Assembly (NCBI GenBank): GCA_963691815.1
Contig: OY829650.1
Span: 31,914,577-31,978,576, forward strand
Direction of reading: 5' to 3'
DNA from: Echiichthys vipera
Taxonomy: Eukaryota > Chordata > Actinopteri > Perciformes > Trachinidae
DNA: 64,000 nt
Shown here: positions 47,780 to 58,463 of the stretch, piece by piece
Layout of the letters: each line of letters opens with the position of its first letter
Numbering within the stretch: the stretch's first letter is position 1
Position numbers and translations under genes: made by a program
Notes under the pieces: model-generated
The model's database searches: none
The model's input: only the letters and a program-made list of their open reading frames with translations
Told to the model about the DNA's origin: nothing

Positions 47780-49138
47780 CAGGTAACACATTCCTCCTCC
47801 ACAGCAGCTCCCTCTGATCCACAGGAAATATCAATGATCTGCCATGTGTCATACATGGATCAATCAGCGTCTGGGGTCATACTGTGTCGTCTAAAACAAT
47901 GAAGTCTGACCTAGATAAGTGGAAATAAAGAACTCAAGCTCGATTTTGTTTTTGTTTTTTCTGGCTGCTGCCTGCTCCACCCTCCTGTCCTTGAGAGCCC
48001 ATAACACAGCGATGACTCACTTCCTGTTTGTTGAAATCGGTCTTTCACTGAGTCTCAGATCCTCATATGGTCACATGTTGAAGGCACAGAGATCACAAAG
48101 GAGACATATTACAAACACTCACCTACTTGAACCCAGTGGAAAAACACTAGCTGTGGAATGTGAGGCAGCTTCATCTCTCCTCAGCCCTTATACATGTAAA
48201 CATTTTCTTTACTGATTATAATGTCATCTTACGGTGGCCTAAAGCTTAGAGGAGCCAGCTTGTTCAATCCCTTGAACCGGCAGGAGAAATCTGGGTGGTG
48301 GTGGAAAGTGAAAAGCAGCCTCCTCATTAGCACCACTGAGGTGCCCTTGAGCAAGACCCAGCAGCTGCAGAGGAGCTGCTCAGACCGGTACTGCACAGCT
48401 TCCAGGTGTGAATGTACAGCACGTCGATCGGGGCGTTACTGAAAACAGGAACATTTTGCTCTCAATGTACAGGTTCAAAAAGATGAACATGCACCGGACA
48501 GTTACCAATACAAATCCATATCTAATGTCCCTCTCAAATCAAAGTCCATGCTACAGCATACATATGTGCTCTGTGAATCACATCCTGTGTTCTCCTGTGA
48601 GAATAAAACAGAAAGCAAAATGGGTAACTTATGTTTCGGTTTCAAGATGATGTCCAAAAAAAATCTCCTTCTTATATAACTAACAAACACAAACAGGAGC
48701 AGTACACTGGCAACATATAGACTCATCTGCAACACATTAAACAGGAACATTTTCATTTGCATTAGTCTCAAATTGTTTTCCTGTCACATTTATTGTTTTA
48801 TTATTAGCTTGTCAGTCATTTGTCAGCATTTGTTTGTTTATCAGGTCAGTCAGTGTGTTATCATGAGAAACGTGGCTTCTGGAAACAGATGTTGCTGTCC
48901 TCTGAACTCAGCAAACCACAACTTTTTGGTGAACCGACCCTTTAAGGTGCCAATGAGCGTGTTGTGCTAGCAGCCTGTAAAGATAGTTGTTCAAAAAAGC
49001 AATGTGCGTTTTAGCAGTGGGAGTGTGAAATCTTTAGTGCTGTTCCCTCGACCCAAACACAAGCTAGAGAGTGTCTCCTCCTCTCTCGTGACCAGGTCAA
49101 TCATAAGCCCGATCACAGCTCATGTGCACACTGAGCAT
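47780..49138. other. Intergenic sequence with a SINE-like scrap
   Basis: 48335-48362 contains CACTGAGGTGCCCTTGAGCA, a short word I associate with fish SINE-like repeats. The surrounding sequence is too diverged to define an element. Nothing else recognised. Confidence 0.4.
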
Positions 49139-49156
49139 GTGTGTGTGTGTGTGTGT

Positions 49157-49197
<41 letters not shown>
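49139..49197. repeat. (GT)n microsatellite
   Basis: About 58 bp of GT dinucleotide with one AT interruption near 49161. Confidence 0.97.
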
Positions 49198-49199
<2 letters not shown>

Positions 49200-49600
49200 A
49201 GATACTGGTAGATTTCCATACAGCTGATAGGAGAATACCTGAAGGCTATACAGTACATTTCCAATACCTGTTAGTCTAGATATTTACAACCACTGTTTCA
49301 TCAGCCGTCCATGTCACAATGTACCTCTTCAGGACATTTTAGTTGACAAAGCAATATTGATTACATTATTTAAAAAGATTTAAAGATGACTCTATATGTA
49401 GTCCAGATGGAACATACATTTCTAATTTGGTGCCTTCATGGCAGAGAAAAAGCAGAAAGTGACTTTATGGGGCTTGTGGATTGAAAACAACAACTCCCAT
49501 AATGCACCACAATGCACAGTTCTGAGGCAACTCCCACTGGTACAAAAAAAACAAACTCCCACCGGTCTATAAATTCACCCATCAGCCCAGGTAATGCTGG
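49198..49600. other. Intergenic sequence, nothing recognised
   Basis: No coding frame. CAACTCCCATAATGCACCAC near 49490 resembles the end of some hAT MITEs but has no partner. Confidence 0.4.
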
Positions 49601-50157
49601 AACACAGTGTACATAAATTTCAATTCAATTCAATTGGTCCAAAATGCTGCAGCTCGTGTACTAACTAAAACAAATCGAAGAGAACATATTTCTCCTGTGT
49701 TAGCCTCTTTGCACTGGCTACCTGTAAAATCTAGAATAGAATTTAAAATCCTTCTCCTTACCTACAAAGCTCTTATTGGTCAGGCTCCGTCGTATCTTAA
49801 AGAGCTCATAGTACCGTAATACACGACTAGATCGCTGCGCTCTGAGAATGCAGAGCTACTCGTCGTTCCTAGAGTCTCCAAAAGTAGAATGGGAGGCAGA
49901 GCCTTCAGCTACCAAGCTCCTCTCCTGTGGAACCAACTCCCAAGTGTTATTCGGGAGGCAGAGACTGTCCCCATATTTAAGAGTAAACTTAAAACTTTCC
50001 TTTTTGATAAAGCTTACAGCTAGGGCTTACAATACCTTAGCTATGTTGTTATTGGCATTCAATTTCTCTTAGAGCCTGCATGTACGGGGCCTAAGCTGAT
50101 TTAGTTCTGTTTATGTTAGAGTTTTTATCCAATCATTATTCAGCTATCATGTGTTGC
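49601..50157 (+). mobile_element. LINE ORF2 C-terminus (L2-like), 5'-truncated
   Basis: The frame reads LVQNAAARVLTKTNRREHIS, SLHWLPVKSRIEFKILLLTY and KALIGQAPSYLKEL. After a frameshift near 49820 it continues as RSLRSENAELLVVP, RAFSYQAPLLWNQLP and FKSKLKTFLF, ending at a stop near 50022. These are the classic final blocks of L2/Rex1-type reverse transcriptases. The 3' UTR continues until a CAGGG-starting sequence at 50158. Material resembling the rest of this LINE's 3' UTR reappears near 50996-51299. Confidence 0.8.
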
Positions 50158-50995
50158 CAGGGTCCCAAATCTGCCCTTACGCCTTCAGAAGCAAGAGTGC
50201 AGGCGCATGGCAGCTTAAAGTCAATGATAACGGACCTGTGGCATTAACCAATCAGCGTCAAGTTGGGTTCACTGGCGCCTGCTAGCAGGCCTACAGCGTC
50301 ATCGCGTGCACGTCTTTTGATTGGATACGCGATAGAGAGAGGCAGAGCTATGCCGAGCTATGCAAAGCAGACCTGAGCACAAATGTCAATGTGATAAACG
50401 GGAAATAAGGACATTTCTAATTTGTGTAGCGTGACAAGTTGTTTTACTTTATTTAACCCACAATGGCTGAAGGAGGCGAAGATAACGAGTTGATTGCAGA
50501 TTTAATTACAACGCCATTCTCTAGAAAAACTTTTCAAGATAAGCTAGACACTGTAAAGAGAGGCCGTCCGACCCCGACGCTAGCTAGCCTGACTCAGCAT
50601 TATTCAAACACACTTGATCTGAGTGAGTACAAAGCACTTTATGTTTTATTAGATTTGTATGCCTTTTCCACATTTTATTTAGTAATGTTAAATAAATATT
50701 AAAAACCTAAGTTGGCAAATATTCTGTAAATTGTTTATTTTTCAATGAGCAGTGTCTGTGTGTGCGTCAAACATGTTTCTATGACACTGCGCGTTTGTGT
50801 GTGATGATGCGCTGTTTGGTGAACACACTTGTTAAAGCTCATCACTATAGTGTTGATGGACTTAATACAACTTTGTATTTTACCATAAAAGCCTTTTATT
50901 TATTTCTGAAATGATGCCTTTGTGTGATATATAATGGCGCGTGAGCCCGTGGTGGAATACATGGAGCAAATGAACGTGACAGTACAGCTTACAGT
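50158..50995 (+). mobile_element. Partial hAT-like element (5' part)
   Basis: Begins CAGGGTCCCAAATCTG, a hAT-style terminus, inside a LINE 3' UTR. It contains a GC-rich leader and a short exon-like frame at 50463. No matching right terminal repeat was found before LINE sequence resumes, so it is incomplete and its right limit is approximate. Confidence 0.4.
50463..50622 (+). pseudogene. Candidate first exon of a hAT/ZMYM1-like transposase
   Basis: ATG at 50463 opens a frame reading MAEGGEDNELIADLITTPFS then KTFQDKLDTVKRGRPTP. It ends at a good donor (A|GTGAGT) at 50622. The FSRKTFQ...KRGRPTP pattern is what I recall from the N-termini of ZMYM1-like proteins derived from hAT transposases. No following exon was found, so it is at most a broken gene. 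It could also be a chance frame. Confidence 0.35.
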
Positions 50996-51299
50996 TGAGT
51001 TATTTTTGTATTTTAGTTGGGGACTTTTGCAGCTTTCTTTATTTTGCTGAGTTAATATTATTGTCTTCTCCTTCTTTCCCCATCCTTTTCTTTCTCACCA
51101 ACCGGTGCAGACAGATGGCCGTCCTCCACAGCTGGGTCTGTCTGACGTTCCTGCCTGCTATAAGGAAGGTTTTCGTTGCCACCGTACTCTATGGGGGAAT
51201 TGTTGGGTCTATGTAAATCATAAATAAGTCATAGAGTGTGGGTTTACCTACTCTGTAAAGTGTCCTGATTCGACACTATAAATAAAATTGAATTGAATT
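50996..51299 (+). mobile_element. LINE 3' UTR tail ending in (TTGAA)n
   Basis: A pyrimidine-rich stretch is followed by CCAACCGGTGCAGACAGATG, TTGTTGGGTCTATGTAAATC, TACCTACTCTGTAAAGTGTC and a terminal AAATTGAATTGAATTGAATT. A second copy of the terminal half lies at 60655-60770. Confidence 0.65.
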
Positions 51300-51395
51300 G
51301 AATTGTGTTTACAGTGCCAAATCATAACAAAAATGTTCTCAAGACACTTTACATATAGAGTAGGTAAAAACCACACTCTATGACTTATTTATTAG
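51300..51395 (-). mobile_element. LINE tail of the same family, opposite orientation
   Basis: Read on the - strand it repeats AAATAAGTCATAGAGTGTGG, TACCTACTCTATATGTAAAG and TTATGATTTGGCACTG. It abuts the + strand tail, making a tail-to-tail inverted repeat. Confidence 0.65.
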
Positions 51396-51839
51396 AGATG
51401 AGTAATATACGAGTAATACGCGTCAATATCCGTGCTCAGGTTGAATGAGAATCCTCATTAGTGGACTATGTCTGCATCTGTGATATGTTTGTCACAACGG
51501 CGCTCCGCTGCTGTGTCCCCCTCCGCTACACACAGACACAAACACACACACCTAACTTTTAAGTATCTTCAGCTTCAGGTTTGTTTTAACTTCGGTTTTT
51601 ACTCACTTATTATCAGCAGAGTTCTGTAAACGTGGGTTCGTTCAGACGTGCTGCTTGGGAGAAAGGGACTCACGTTGCGTCTCTGCCTGTCAGAGATTTG
51701 TTTGCTTTTTCTTTTTTTAGTGTCTGACCCATTCCTGCTGTATTCCATAAAAGATAAAGGAAATAGTTAAATTAATATTACAAATCAATTAAGCTGCACA
51801 CACACTCCGTCGTTTCAGTTTTTTTAAACCGTCAGCTTT

Positions 51840-51899
<60 letters not shown>

Positions 51900-52039
51900 A
51901 TACTCTTTCTCTCTCTCTTTCGCTCTCTCTCTCTCTCTCTTACTTACAAAAGCAGACTCACACATAAAAAAGAACCAAAAAAAATTAAAGATCACTCTGA
52001 TCATAAAAAAAAATGTAAGTTTTAAAAAAGAAAGTTATA
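51396..52039. other. Spacer with CT/CA microsatellite
   Basis: 51841-51940 is (CT)n, (CA)n, (CT)n simple sequence, and it creates a false Arg/Glu-rich frame on the - strand. Nothing else recognised. Confidence 0.7.
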
Positions 52040-52125
52040 TTGAGTATGAGCTGGGATCAGCTCCAGCCCCCTCACGACCCCGATAGGGACAAGCGGTTGA
52101 AGGTGGATGGATGGATGGATGGATG
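52040..52125 (+). repeat. Retroposon tail ending in (GGAT)n
   Basis: GAGCTGGGATCAGCTCCAGC, CCCTCACGACCCCGATAGGG and ACAAGCGGTTGAAGGTGGAT lead into repeated GGAT. This is the familiar 3' end of a fish SINE/LINE pair. Only the tail is present. Confidence 0.65.
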
Positions 52126-52474
52126 TTGAGTATGAAAGCTCTTGTTCATTACATTCATGTGTTGTATTCATTGTTTGCTGTCGTGATCAAAACCATTGAT
52201 CTGAAGCTCAATGCTGATGCTGTCCTCGAAAAAGTTTTCTAATCAGCAACAAATAGAACTATTTCTGATCAACCATATCAATTACATGCTTAAAATAACA
52301 TACTGGTTAAAGCCCTGGCCATTTCAATACAACTCCACCCACATCCGGGTTAAACCCCACCCACTCCAAGTACGGATATGGATAATTAGCCTGTGAATGT
52401 TCTCATTTGTCCAGGTCATCATTATCCCCAAAGCAATTTCAGTCAAAAGCAACTGGACTTGGTTATTTGTCTAA

Positions 52475-52512
52475 GAAGACGTTTTACCTCATCCAAGAGG
52501 CGTCATCAGTTC
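52475..52512 (-). ncRNA. Decayed hammerhead-like motif of the Penelope-like element
   Basis: On the - strand: CTGATGA, a short hairpin GCCTC/GAGG-T around TTGGAT, then TAAAACGTC. This has the order of a type I hammerhead ribozyme (CUGAUGA, stem II, GAAAC, GUC). The GAAAC box reads AAAAC and stem II has a mismatch, so it should be inactive. One extra base separates CTGATGA from stem II. Hammerheads are known in Penelope-like elements. The assignment here is by pattern only. Confidence 0.4.
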
Positions 52513-52664
52513 ATGTACGCATCTGATCAGGCTGGGACTGGTCCAAATAACTGGTGTGGAGATCCAGGTATTTAACCTTTGTGCTCCAAGTGCCAACCAC
52601 AGTCGTTGGAGTGACGGTCGTTGGTGGGAAGTAGGTTTGGACTTCGTTAGTGCTCTATTGAGTC

Positions 52665-53903
52665 TTAACGACAGTCGCTGGAGTCACAGGAGGCCATTTG
52701 TGAACAGTTGTTCTTTGAGGTTAGATTGTTGAATCTCCTGGGAAGGGATGAAAGGGCAGCATTGTAAATTGGAGATAAGTGATGTCTCAGACCTCCTCCT
52801 CTTTTTAGCGATGGTTTCTCTACTTTAACATAGATGGCTTCTTTTACTCCCTCTTTCAAACCATCTGTCCTCTCTGTCCAGGATGTGGACATTGTTGTCA
52901 TCAGAGGAGTGGGCTTTCTCCTTGAGATGTAAGTGGACAGCAGAGTCCAGGCCAGAGGAGTTAGCTCTCCTGTGTTGGGCCATGCGTTATGCAGTGGTTA
53001 TTTTGTTTCTCCAATGTTACAGTGTTTGAAATACACAGGGATGCAGTGTTTGTTGAAGATCCTCCTGAGTTTCTCTGATACCCCAGCCACATACGGAATG
53101 ATTATGTTGTGTCTCTTGTTTTCATTTTCTTTCTCAACCCCTATGGTTTTCTTTCTGGAAGCAGCTGCCGTTTTCACAAAGGTCCAGCTGGGGTAACCAC
53201 AAGTTGTGAGGGCGCCTCTCAGGTGCTTGCGTTCTTCCCCTTGGGCCTGTGAGCTGGTGGGTATGTTATCAGCTCTGTGTTGCGGTGTTCTGATAACGCC
53301 AAGCTTGTGTTCCAGGGCGTGGTGTGAGTCAAACAGTAGATATCGATCTGTGTGAGTGGGTATTCTGTATACCCCAATGTGGAGGCTCCTGTCATTCTCC
53401 ATATGGACATCACAGTCTAAGAAAGGCAAACTATTGTACTTGACTTCTTCTCTGGTGAACTTGATGTGTATGTCCACAGGGTTTATATGTTCGGTAAAAG
53501 TTTGCACCTCTTTGGATTAGATTTTGACCCATGTGTCTCCCACATATCTGATCCAATGGCTCGAGGTTATTCCTTTGAAGGATTTCAAAGCCTTGTCCTC
53601 TACCTCCTCCATGTATAGATTTGCCACAATAGGGGATACTGGTGAACCCATGGCACAGCCGTGTTTTTGTCTGTAAAAACTGCAGTTAAACTGGAAATAT
53701 GTGGTGTTCAGGCACAAACCCAAAAGTTGGCCAACCTGGTCTGCTTTGAGATTTGTTTGGTTGTGTAAGGAGTTGCCCTGTGTGAGCCGCTCTCTTACTG
53801 TGGCCGGAGCCTCCATAGTTGGAATACAGGTGAACAAGGAAGTCACGTTGTAGGATACCATGGTTTTATCTGGATCCATTTTTAAGTCTCGCACTTTGTT
53901 CAC
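52665..53903 (-). pseudogene. Penelope-like reverse transcriptase / endonuclease, broken
   Basis: The - strand frame from 53903 shows SYNVTSLFTCIP (RT motif A region), GCAMGSPVSPIVANLYME (motif B region) and IRYVGDTWVKI (motif C). A TAA stop follows at 53517-53519. The same frame then continues with FTEHINPVDIHIKFTRE, LPFLDCDVHMENDRSL and YRIPTHTDRYLLFDSHHALE, to IGETK, the GIY-YIG endonuclease region. A further piece at 52665-52901 (EGVKEAIYVKVEKPSLKRGG) is the endonuclease C-terminus. The motif C aspartate pair is YVGD instead of YVDD, so the enzyme would be dead even without the stop. Confidence 0.85.
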
Positions 53904-54225
53904 AGTCTATGGAGTTTTGGAAGTGGTGTGGGGTGTTGCCCACCAGTGGTGCCAGGATATTGGCAACGTTGTAAGTTTATGGATTTTTGGGTGTCCATAT
54001 AAGCGGGGTGTGTGTGTGTTATACTTTACCTCCATGAGTATTGTAGGCTAACACAAGTACTATGCAAAGACACCTGCAGCTCCACCACAGCTCTCTGCTA
54101 AAATCAACGCACCCCCTAAAGAAAATACTGACATTTTAAAAGTGTTAAAATCTTTCCCCGTCTCCTCTTGTTCTTGTGGACTATCATGTATCTGAGGGTC
54201 TCGTCACACCCCTTATTCTGAATGT

Positions 54226-54540
54226 ATGGTATTTTTTCAATATTGTACTGTCATGACAGTGATGGTGCTGTCTGTTTACCTTCTGATGGAGAACATCACT
54301 GCCTGGTGCAGAAACAGCAGCAAACAGAACCACAAGGCCCTGCAGAGAGTGGTTCGTCCTGCTGAACATACAATAGGTGGCTCTCTACCCTGTCTAAAGG
54401 ATATTTACACCAGGCACTGCACGGATAAGGCTTAGAGAAGCATTAAAATCCTAACCACTCCAGGAGGGACTGGATCCACCAGGCCAGCACTGACAGGCTC
54501 AGGAGGAGCTGCTACCCTCAGGACTGTGTGCATATTGAGT
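54226..54540 (+). pseudogene. LINE ORF2 C-terminal fragment
   Basis: The frame reads MENITAWCRN, NHKALQRVVRPAEHTIGGSL, PCLKDIYTRHC, a stop at 54433, then a shifted remainder. The LQRVVR-AE-IIG-SLP-L-DIY pattern is typical of the end of fish LINE reverse transcriptases. No other part of the element is nearby. Confidence 0.6.
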
Positions 54541-55140
54541 TTGGCCAAAAGATAATGCAGTTGGTTCTGCAGGGTCGAAGCACAGGCTACATTTGCTGGA
54601 TTGCTTTGACACAGGATCATGTACACATTTTGAGTTGACGGATTTATATTCATGTGGAATGTATAAACACCCATTGCCTCTGGTACAATGAGATTTTTAA
54701 AATAAAGTTTTATATACTTTTTCACCGTTGGAGGGCCACATAGCCATACATAGAGAAAAAATAGAGCAATGTCAAAGGACTGCGGGTGCGGCTCCCGTGA
54801 GCAGCTTCAGTTGCTTACAATGAAGTTTTGGTTGATCCAGACGTCTGTCCGTGCTCTTCTAACGTTCTACATGGCACAGTTGGAAAAATGCACTTCAATA
54901 ACTAATTACATTGTGATGACAGTTGCGTGGTTGTTTACTTGTTTCCAGGCCAATGCCACAAAAATCCCCCCCTGCCCCCAACTTTGATTGTTGCATATCA
55001 ATTCTGAATATATAGTCTCATGCAGTTTAACCTGGTCTCAGGAGGAACAGGTAGTCATCAAAATCTAAAAAAAAAAACATCCTCCACAAAAAGCCGTCTA
55101 AGGCTTTGCAGACTTTCTATCAAATGAATAACTACCATTT
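54541..55140. other. Intergenic sequence, nothing recognised
   Basis: Short frames only. Lies just past the likely 3' end of wsb1. Confidence 0.5.
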
Positions 55141-56064
55141 TATTTTGTCAAAAAGCCTTTATTGAAACTACAAACACACACAAAAAAATTACAAGAAAAT
55201 TAACTTTATACATTCATATATATATATTTGATATATTTACTGCTTTAGACTGCATCTGAGGCAGGACTGTGTTTTTCCAATCACAATGGTGCAGGTAAAC
55301 AAGCATCAATGCGAACCTCTGTTAAGGTTCCCTATCAAGAACTCAGCACTGCAACTGCACTGCATATCCCAGCAGGAAATAATGAGGATTCATAAGATAT
55401 CTGAAAAGGAAAACCTTTGGCATTAGCACTGACTGTCAGAGAACGTATTGCCAAGAATGATTGCCAGCTGTTCTGCATCCACCTTCCTACAAAAAAAAAC
55501 ACTAACAGGACAGTATGAAAAGCTCACTTTCCCTTCTTCACGTCAGATCACTGAAACTAAGTGAAAATGACAATCAACAAACAGAAGATTCTAAGACCTT
55601 GTGGATAATCATGTTTGTCTATTTCTATGAAGAGTGAACATGAAGGTCACCAGAAGGCTGGTCGGTAGTTTTTGATTTTGTTCAGGGTTGTTGGAATTTC
55701 TTAATGCAACTTCTTCATATTGCAAAAAAAGACAGGGGCATGGTAACACTTCCACTGCCACAGTCGGAATCTGACCTGTAAAGAAATGTAATACGCCTTT
55801 TCTTTCTGAGCAGTAAGAGCTGTAGTTATTTGTAGACAATTTCACATTCAAAAGGAGAACAAAATACAAAAATACAGATGTTCAACAAAAGATCTGGATA
55901 TAAATGAAAAAAAAAAAAATCAAAACTTGTTTATAGACATGATACAATTTAATATATACATACATACATAAATACATACATGTCACATGAAACTCAGCAG
56001 CAGAAGTGCTTTGCTTTAGTGTGAAACCATCAAACAACACTGGTCTCAAGGCTTTGTACTGGCA

Positions 56065-56150
56065 GAGGGGGTGGGGCGGGAAAGGGGTGGGACAGGACAG
56101 GACAGGGGTGGGACAGGATAGGGGCGGGGCGGGGCGGGGCAGGACAGGGC
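56065..56150. repeat. G-rich imperfect tandem repeat
   Basis: The + strand has many GGG and GGGG runs separated by 1-5 bases (GGGTGGGGCGGG, GGGACAGGACAGG, GGGGCGGGGCGGGGCGGGGC). If it lies in the wsb1 3' UTR, the transcript strand carries the C-rich complement. Confidence 0.85.
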
Positions 56151-57738
56151 ACAAAAGTGAATTCAGACTCTTGTTATTTATGTCACCAGCCTGAGACATT
56201 GTTTTGGGTGGACTATGGGTCGGCTACACTTGCATCACGTCAGGGTTGGACATGTTTGGTAGCATGTTAGGGGGCACTTTAAGAGGGTTTTAAAAAAAGG
56301 GACCCTGCAGAATCTTGTAAACAAAGGTATGTTATTCAGTGTTTCTCAACACAACACATTGTATGTCCTTAAAGCCTGATGCATGACGGACATTTTGGAG
56401 CTTGCATTGTTTTACACAAGCAATCTTAATTCCAATCTATTAATTTTCAACTGTCAAATCAGTGTGAAACCAGTAGCAGGACTCTTTCCGGGCCTGCGGT
56501 AGAAACAAAATGGTGACTAGTGCTACTGGTGGTGAAAACTTCACAAGGTCTAGTCACACAAAGATTTAGAATGGAAACACTCTGCACCAAATTCAGTTCA
56601 TTGCACTAGCAATGTTGCAATCAGTGGACCACAACTATGTAAAGTTGTGCTGAGCTTTGCAAATTTGAACTGTCGACCAACTACAAACTGTTATTTGGTT
56701 GACCATTGAGTAACTGTACATGTCTGAAATTACAGTCATAAAGTAATTCAACTGAACGAAGACATCCTTAATCAGTGTTGTATGGTGCTTCTCTGCTAAA
56801 CCAAGCAAATAGTTGGTGAAGGTATCCCCAGACCGATGCAGGATTTTTGAGGCCAATACATATTCAAGAGTTTAAGATCCAATAATGGTAAATAAGTTCC
56901 CTTAAATTAGTTTTTCCAATAATTGCGACCAGGAAATGCACTGTGCAGAATATTTTGAAGCTGAAAAAATTCATCTCTGGTGGATCGACTATAAAATGGT
57001 GACACGGTTTAGAAAATATCTTTGGCTTCTTTGTACTTCTATGATGCATCACACTGGCACAGTTCAGTAGCTACAGTAGCTTGATCGCTAGCTTCTGGTG
57101 CAGCTAATAACGGATAATTCTTTCTCTGCTGTTCAGTTCCTGGTGTGACTGAACAGTTGAAATGAAATACAGTTAAGTTACATACTGTGTTGGATTATAC
57201 TGTATAACAGCTGATACATCTGGCAAATGTTCTTTGTATTAGAAATGAAAACTATTGCTTATGCATATCAATAAAGTCTGGATTTCAGTGTGGAGTAAAT
57301 ACTGTTTCAGAGAAATGCTTTTTTTAAGCCATGAAAATATGTAGAGATACTATACGTTTATATTATCAGCAGTTCACAGATCTGAGTATAAGCCTACAAA
57401 ACCCTGCATCCTTAAAACACGTCTCTTCCCTTTAGCTCACCCATTTGCAAACAGAAAACACGACATTAAGAGCAAGCACCGCTGCAAAGCTTCTCACATT
57501 AAGTGCAACAGCCATTTCAAGTCAGAAGAAAAGATGAAGGGTTTACTGAACCTGGAGAGCTGGAGCCAGCTGGAAGAGGAGCGGAACACTTGTATACCAC
57601 ACTGATATGATGGAGGGGACAGGAGGCCCCCTGAAATAACATGACCTCCCACATAGGGATGATGCACCGGCCCCAGCACACTCATTTACTATATACTTAC
57701 AAAAATAAATATGTACAAAACAACACAATATCCTACTG

Positions 57739-57802
57739 TGAGTGCGTGCGTGCGTGCGTGCGTGCGTGTGTGTGTGTGTGTGTGTGTGTGGGGGGGGGGG
57801 GG
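57739..57802. repeat. (GCGT)n(GT)n(G)n microsatellite
   Basis: Six or so GCGT repeats pass into GT repeats and then a run of about 12 G. It lies within the probable wsb1 3' UTR. Confidence 0.95.
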
Positions 57803-57967
57803 TTAGAATGTAACTCTTTTCCTCCTATCCTGATTGTTTGTTTGTCCAACAAAGTTCTATGTAAAATTGTTTATTTTCCAGAAAATAATTGATTGGTTTC
57901 CCAGCATGATGCTGGTGGAGTTGGGTCAGCTGGTGCTGTGGTGGTGTGTGTGTGTGTGGAGGGGGGG

Positions 57968-58130
57968 TTAGATGACTTTGTATGTCAGGTAGTCGCGAAG
58001 TGGCGTAGGAATGGCAAGGGCCTCCACTTGCTGGGTGGTTATCACCCGACGGAGAGACATCCTACACATGTGCTGCAGACTGGGGACGCTACGAGGACAC
58101 TCCCAGAAGTGCACACTACCATCACGAGTC
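57968..58130 (-). CDS. wsb1: WSB1, last coding exon (WD40 end and SOCS box)
   Basis: WSB1 is a WD40-repeat protein with a C-terminal SOCS box. It brings substrates to an Elongin B/C-cullin ubiquitin ligase. This exon completes a split Gly codon, then reads TRDGSVHFWECPRS (end of the last WD repeat). The SOCS box follows: SLQHMCRMSLRRV, with the Leu and Cys of the Elongin-binding BC box, and LAIPTPLRDYLTY near the C-terminus. It stops with TAA at 57968-57970. The acceptor is TTGAAG just before 58130. The cullin-box signature is usually LPxP and here reads LAIP. Match to WSB1 over WSB2 rests on the whole exon set (HLFPPPSPIFAGGANDRW is WSB1-like). Confidence 0.95.
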
Positions 58131-58355
58131 CTTCAACAAAAAACAAGAAAGAGGATAAATCAAACAGGAGGAGGTGGGATAACTCAACTAATCACTAAAC
58201 TGCACTGATGCATTAGAACCACAGTGACCAAAACTAAAAATCTCAAGCTGAAACAAAACATTGAGAACTGGTTTTCTTGGGGCCCCTATCATAAGGTCAG
58301 CAAGGTGTGACTGAGGGATCAACATGATCAGTGTGTACATGTGCTATTGCCTTAC

Positions 58356-58463
58356 CCAGCAGCAAGGACACTTCCTTCAGCGGAGAAGGCACAGCAGAGG
58401 CCATTAGAGAGAGAGGCGATGGCCTGAGGAGCTCGTTCCTCTATGCTCCAGAACCGAACCAGC
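58356..58463 (-). CDS. wsb1: WSB1, coding exon (WD40 repeat)
   Basis: 108 bp reading LVRFWSIEERAPQAIASLSN then GLCCAFSAEGSVLAA. This is the end of one WD40 repeat (RFW) and most of the next. It starts by completing an Arg codon from the previous exon (AG|G) and ends in a split Gly codon (GG|G). The acceptor is CTTAG and the donor is GTAAGG. The intron to the last exon is 225 bp. Phases agree with both neighbours, so the exon order is secure. Confidence 0.95.

Larger units (their letters stand above)
52385..53960 (-). mobile_element. Penelope-like retroelement, defective
   Basis: The - strand carries the reverse transcriptase and GIY-YIG-type endonuclease end of a Penelope-like element (53903 down to about 52665), then a 3' region with repeated CGTTGGAGTGACGGTCGTTG-type words and a hammerhead-like motif (52475-52512). 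The 5' half is missing. Limits are approximate. Confidence 0.8.
55141..57967 (-). other. wsb1: Probable wsb1 3' UTR (long form)
   Basis: From the wsb1 stop codon leftwards, about 2.8 kb holds no gene or recognisable transposon. It ends at AATAAA on the - strand (55158-55163) in an AT-rich context. A nearer AATAAA (57870-57875), about 95 bp after the stop, could give a short form. The region also contains a GC-rich repeat (56065-56150) and a GCGT/GT microsatellite (57739-57802). Transcript extent is inferred. Confidence 0.4.

Noticed and set aside
51789..52004. Arg/Glu-rich frame on the - strand
   Set aside because: It is a translation of (CT)n/(CA)n simple sequence.
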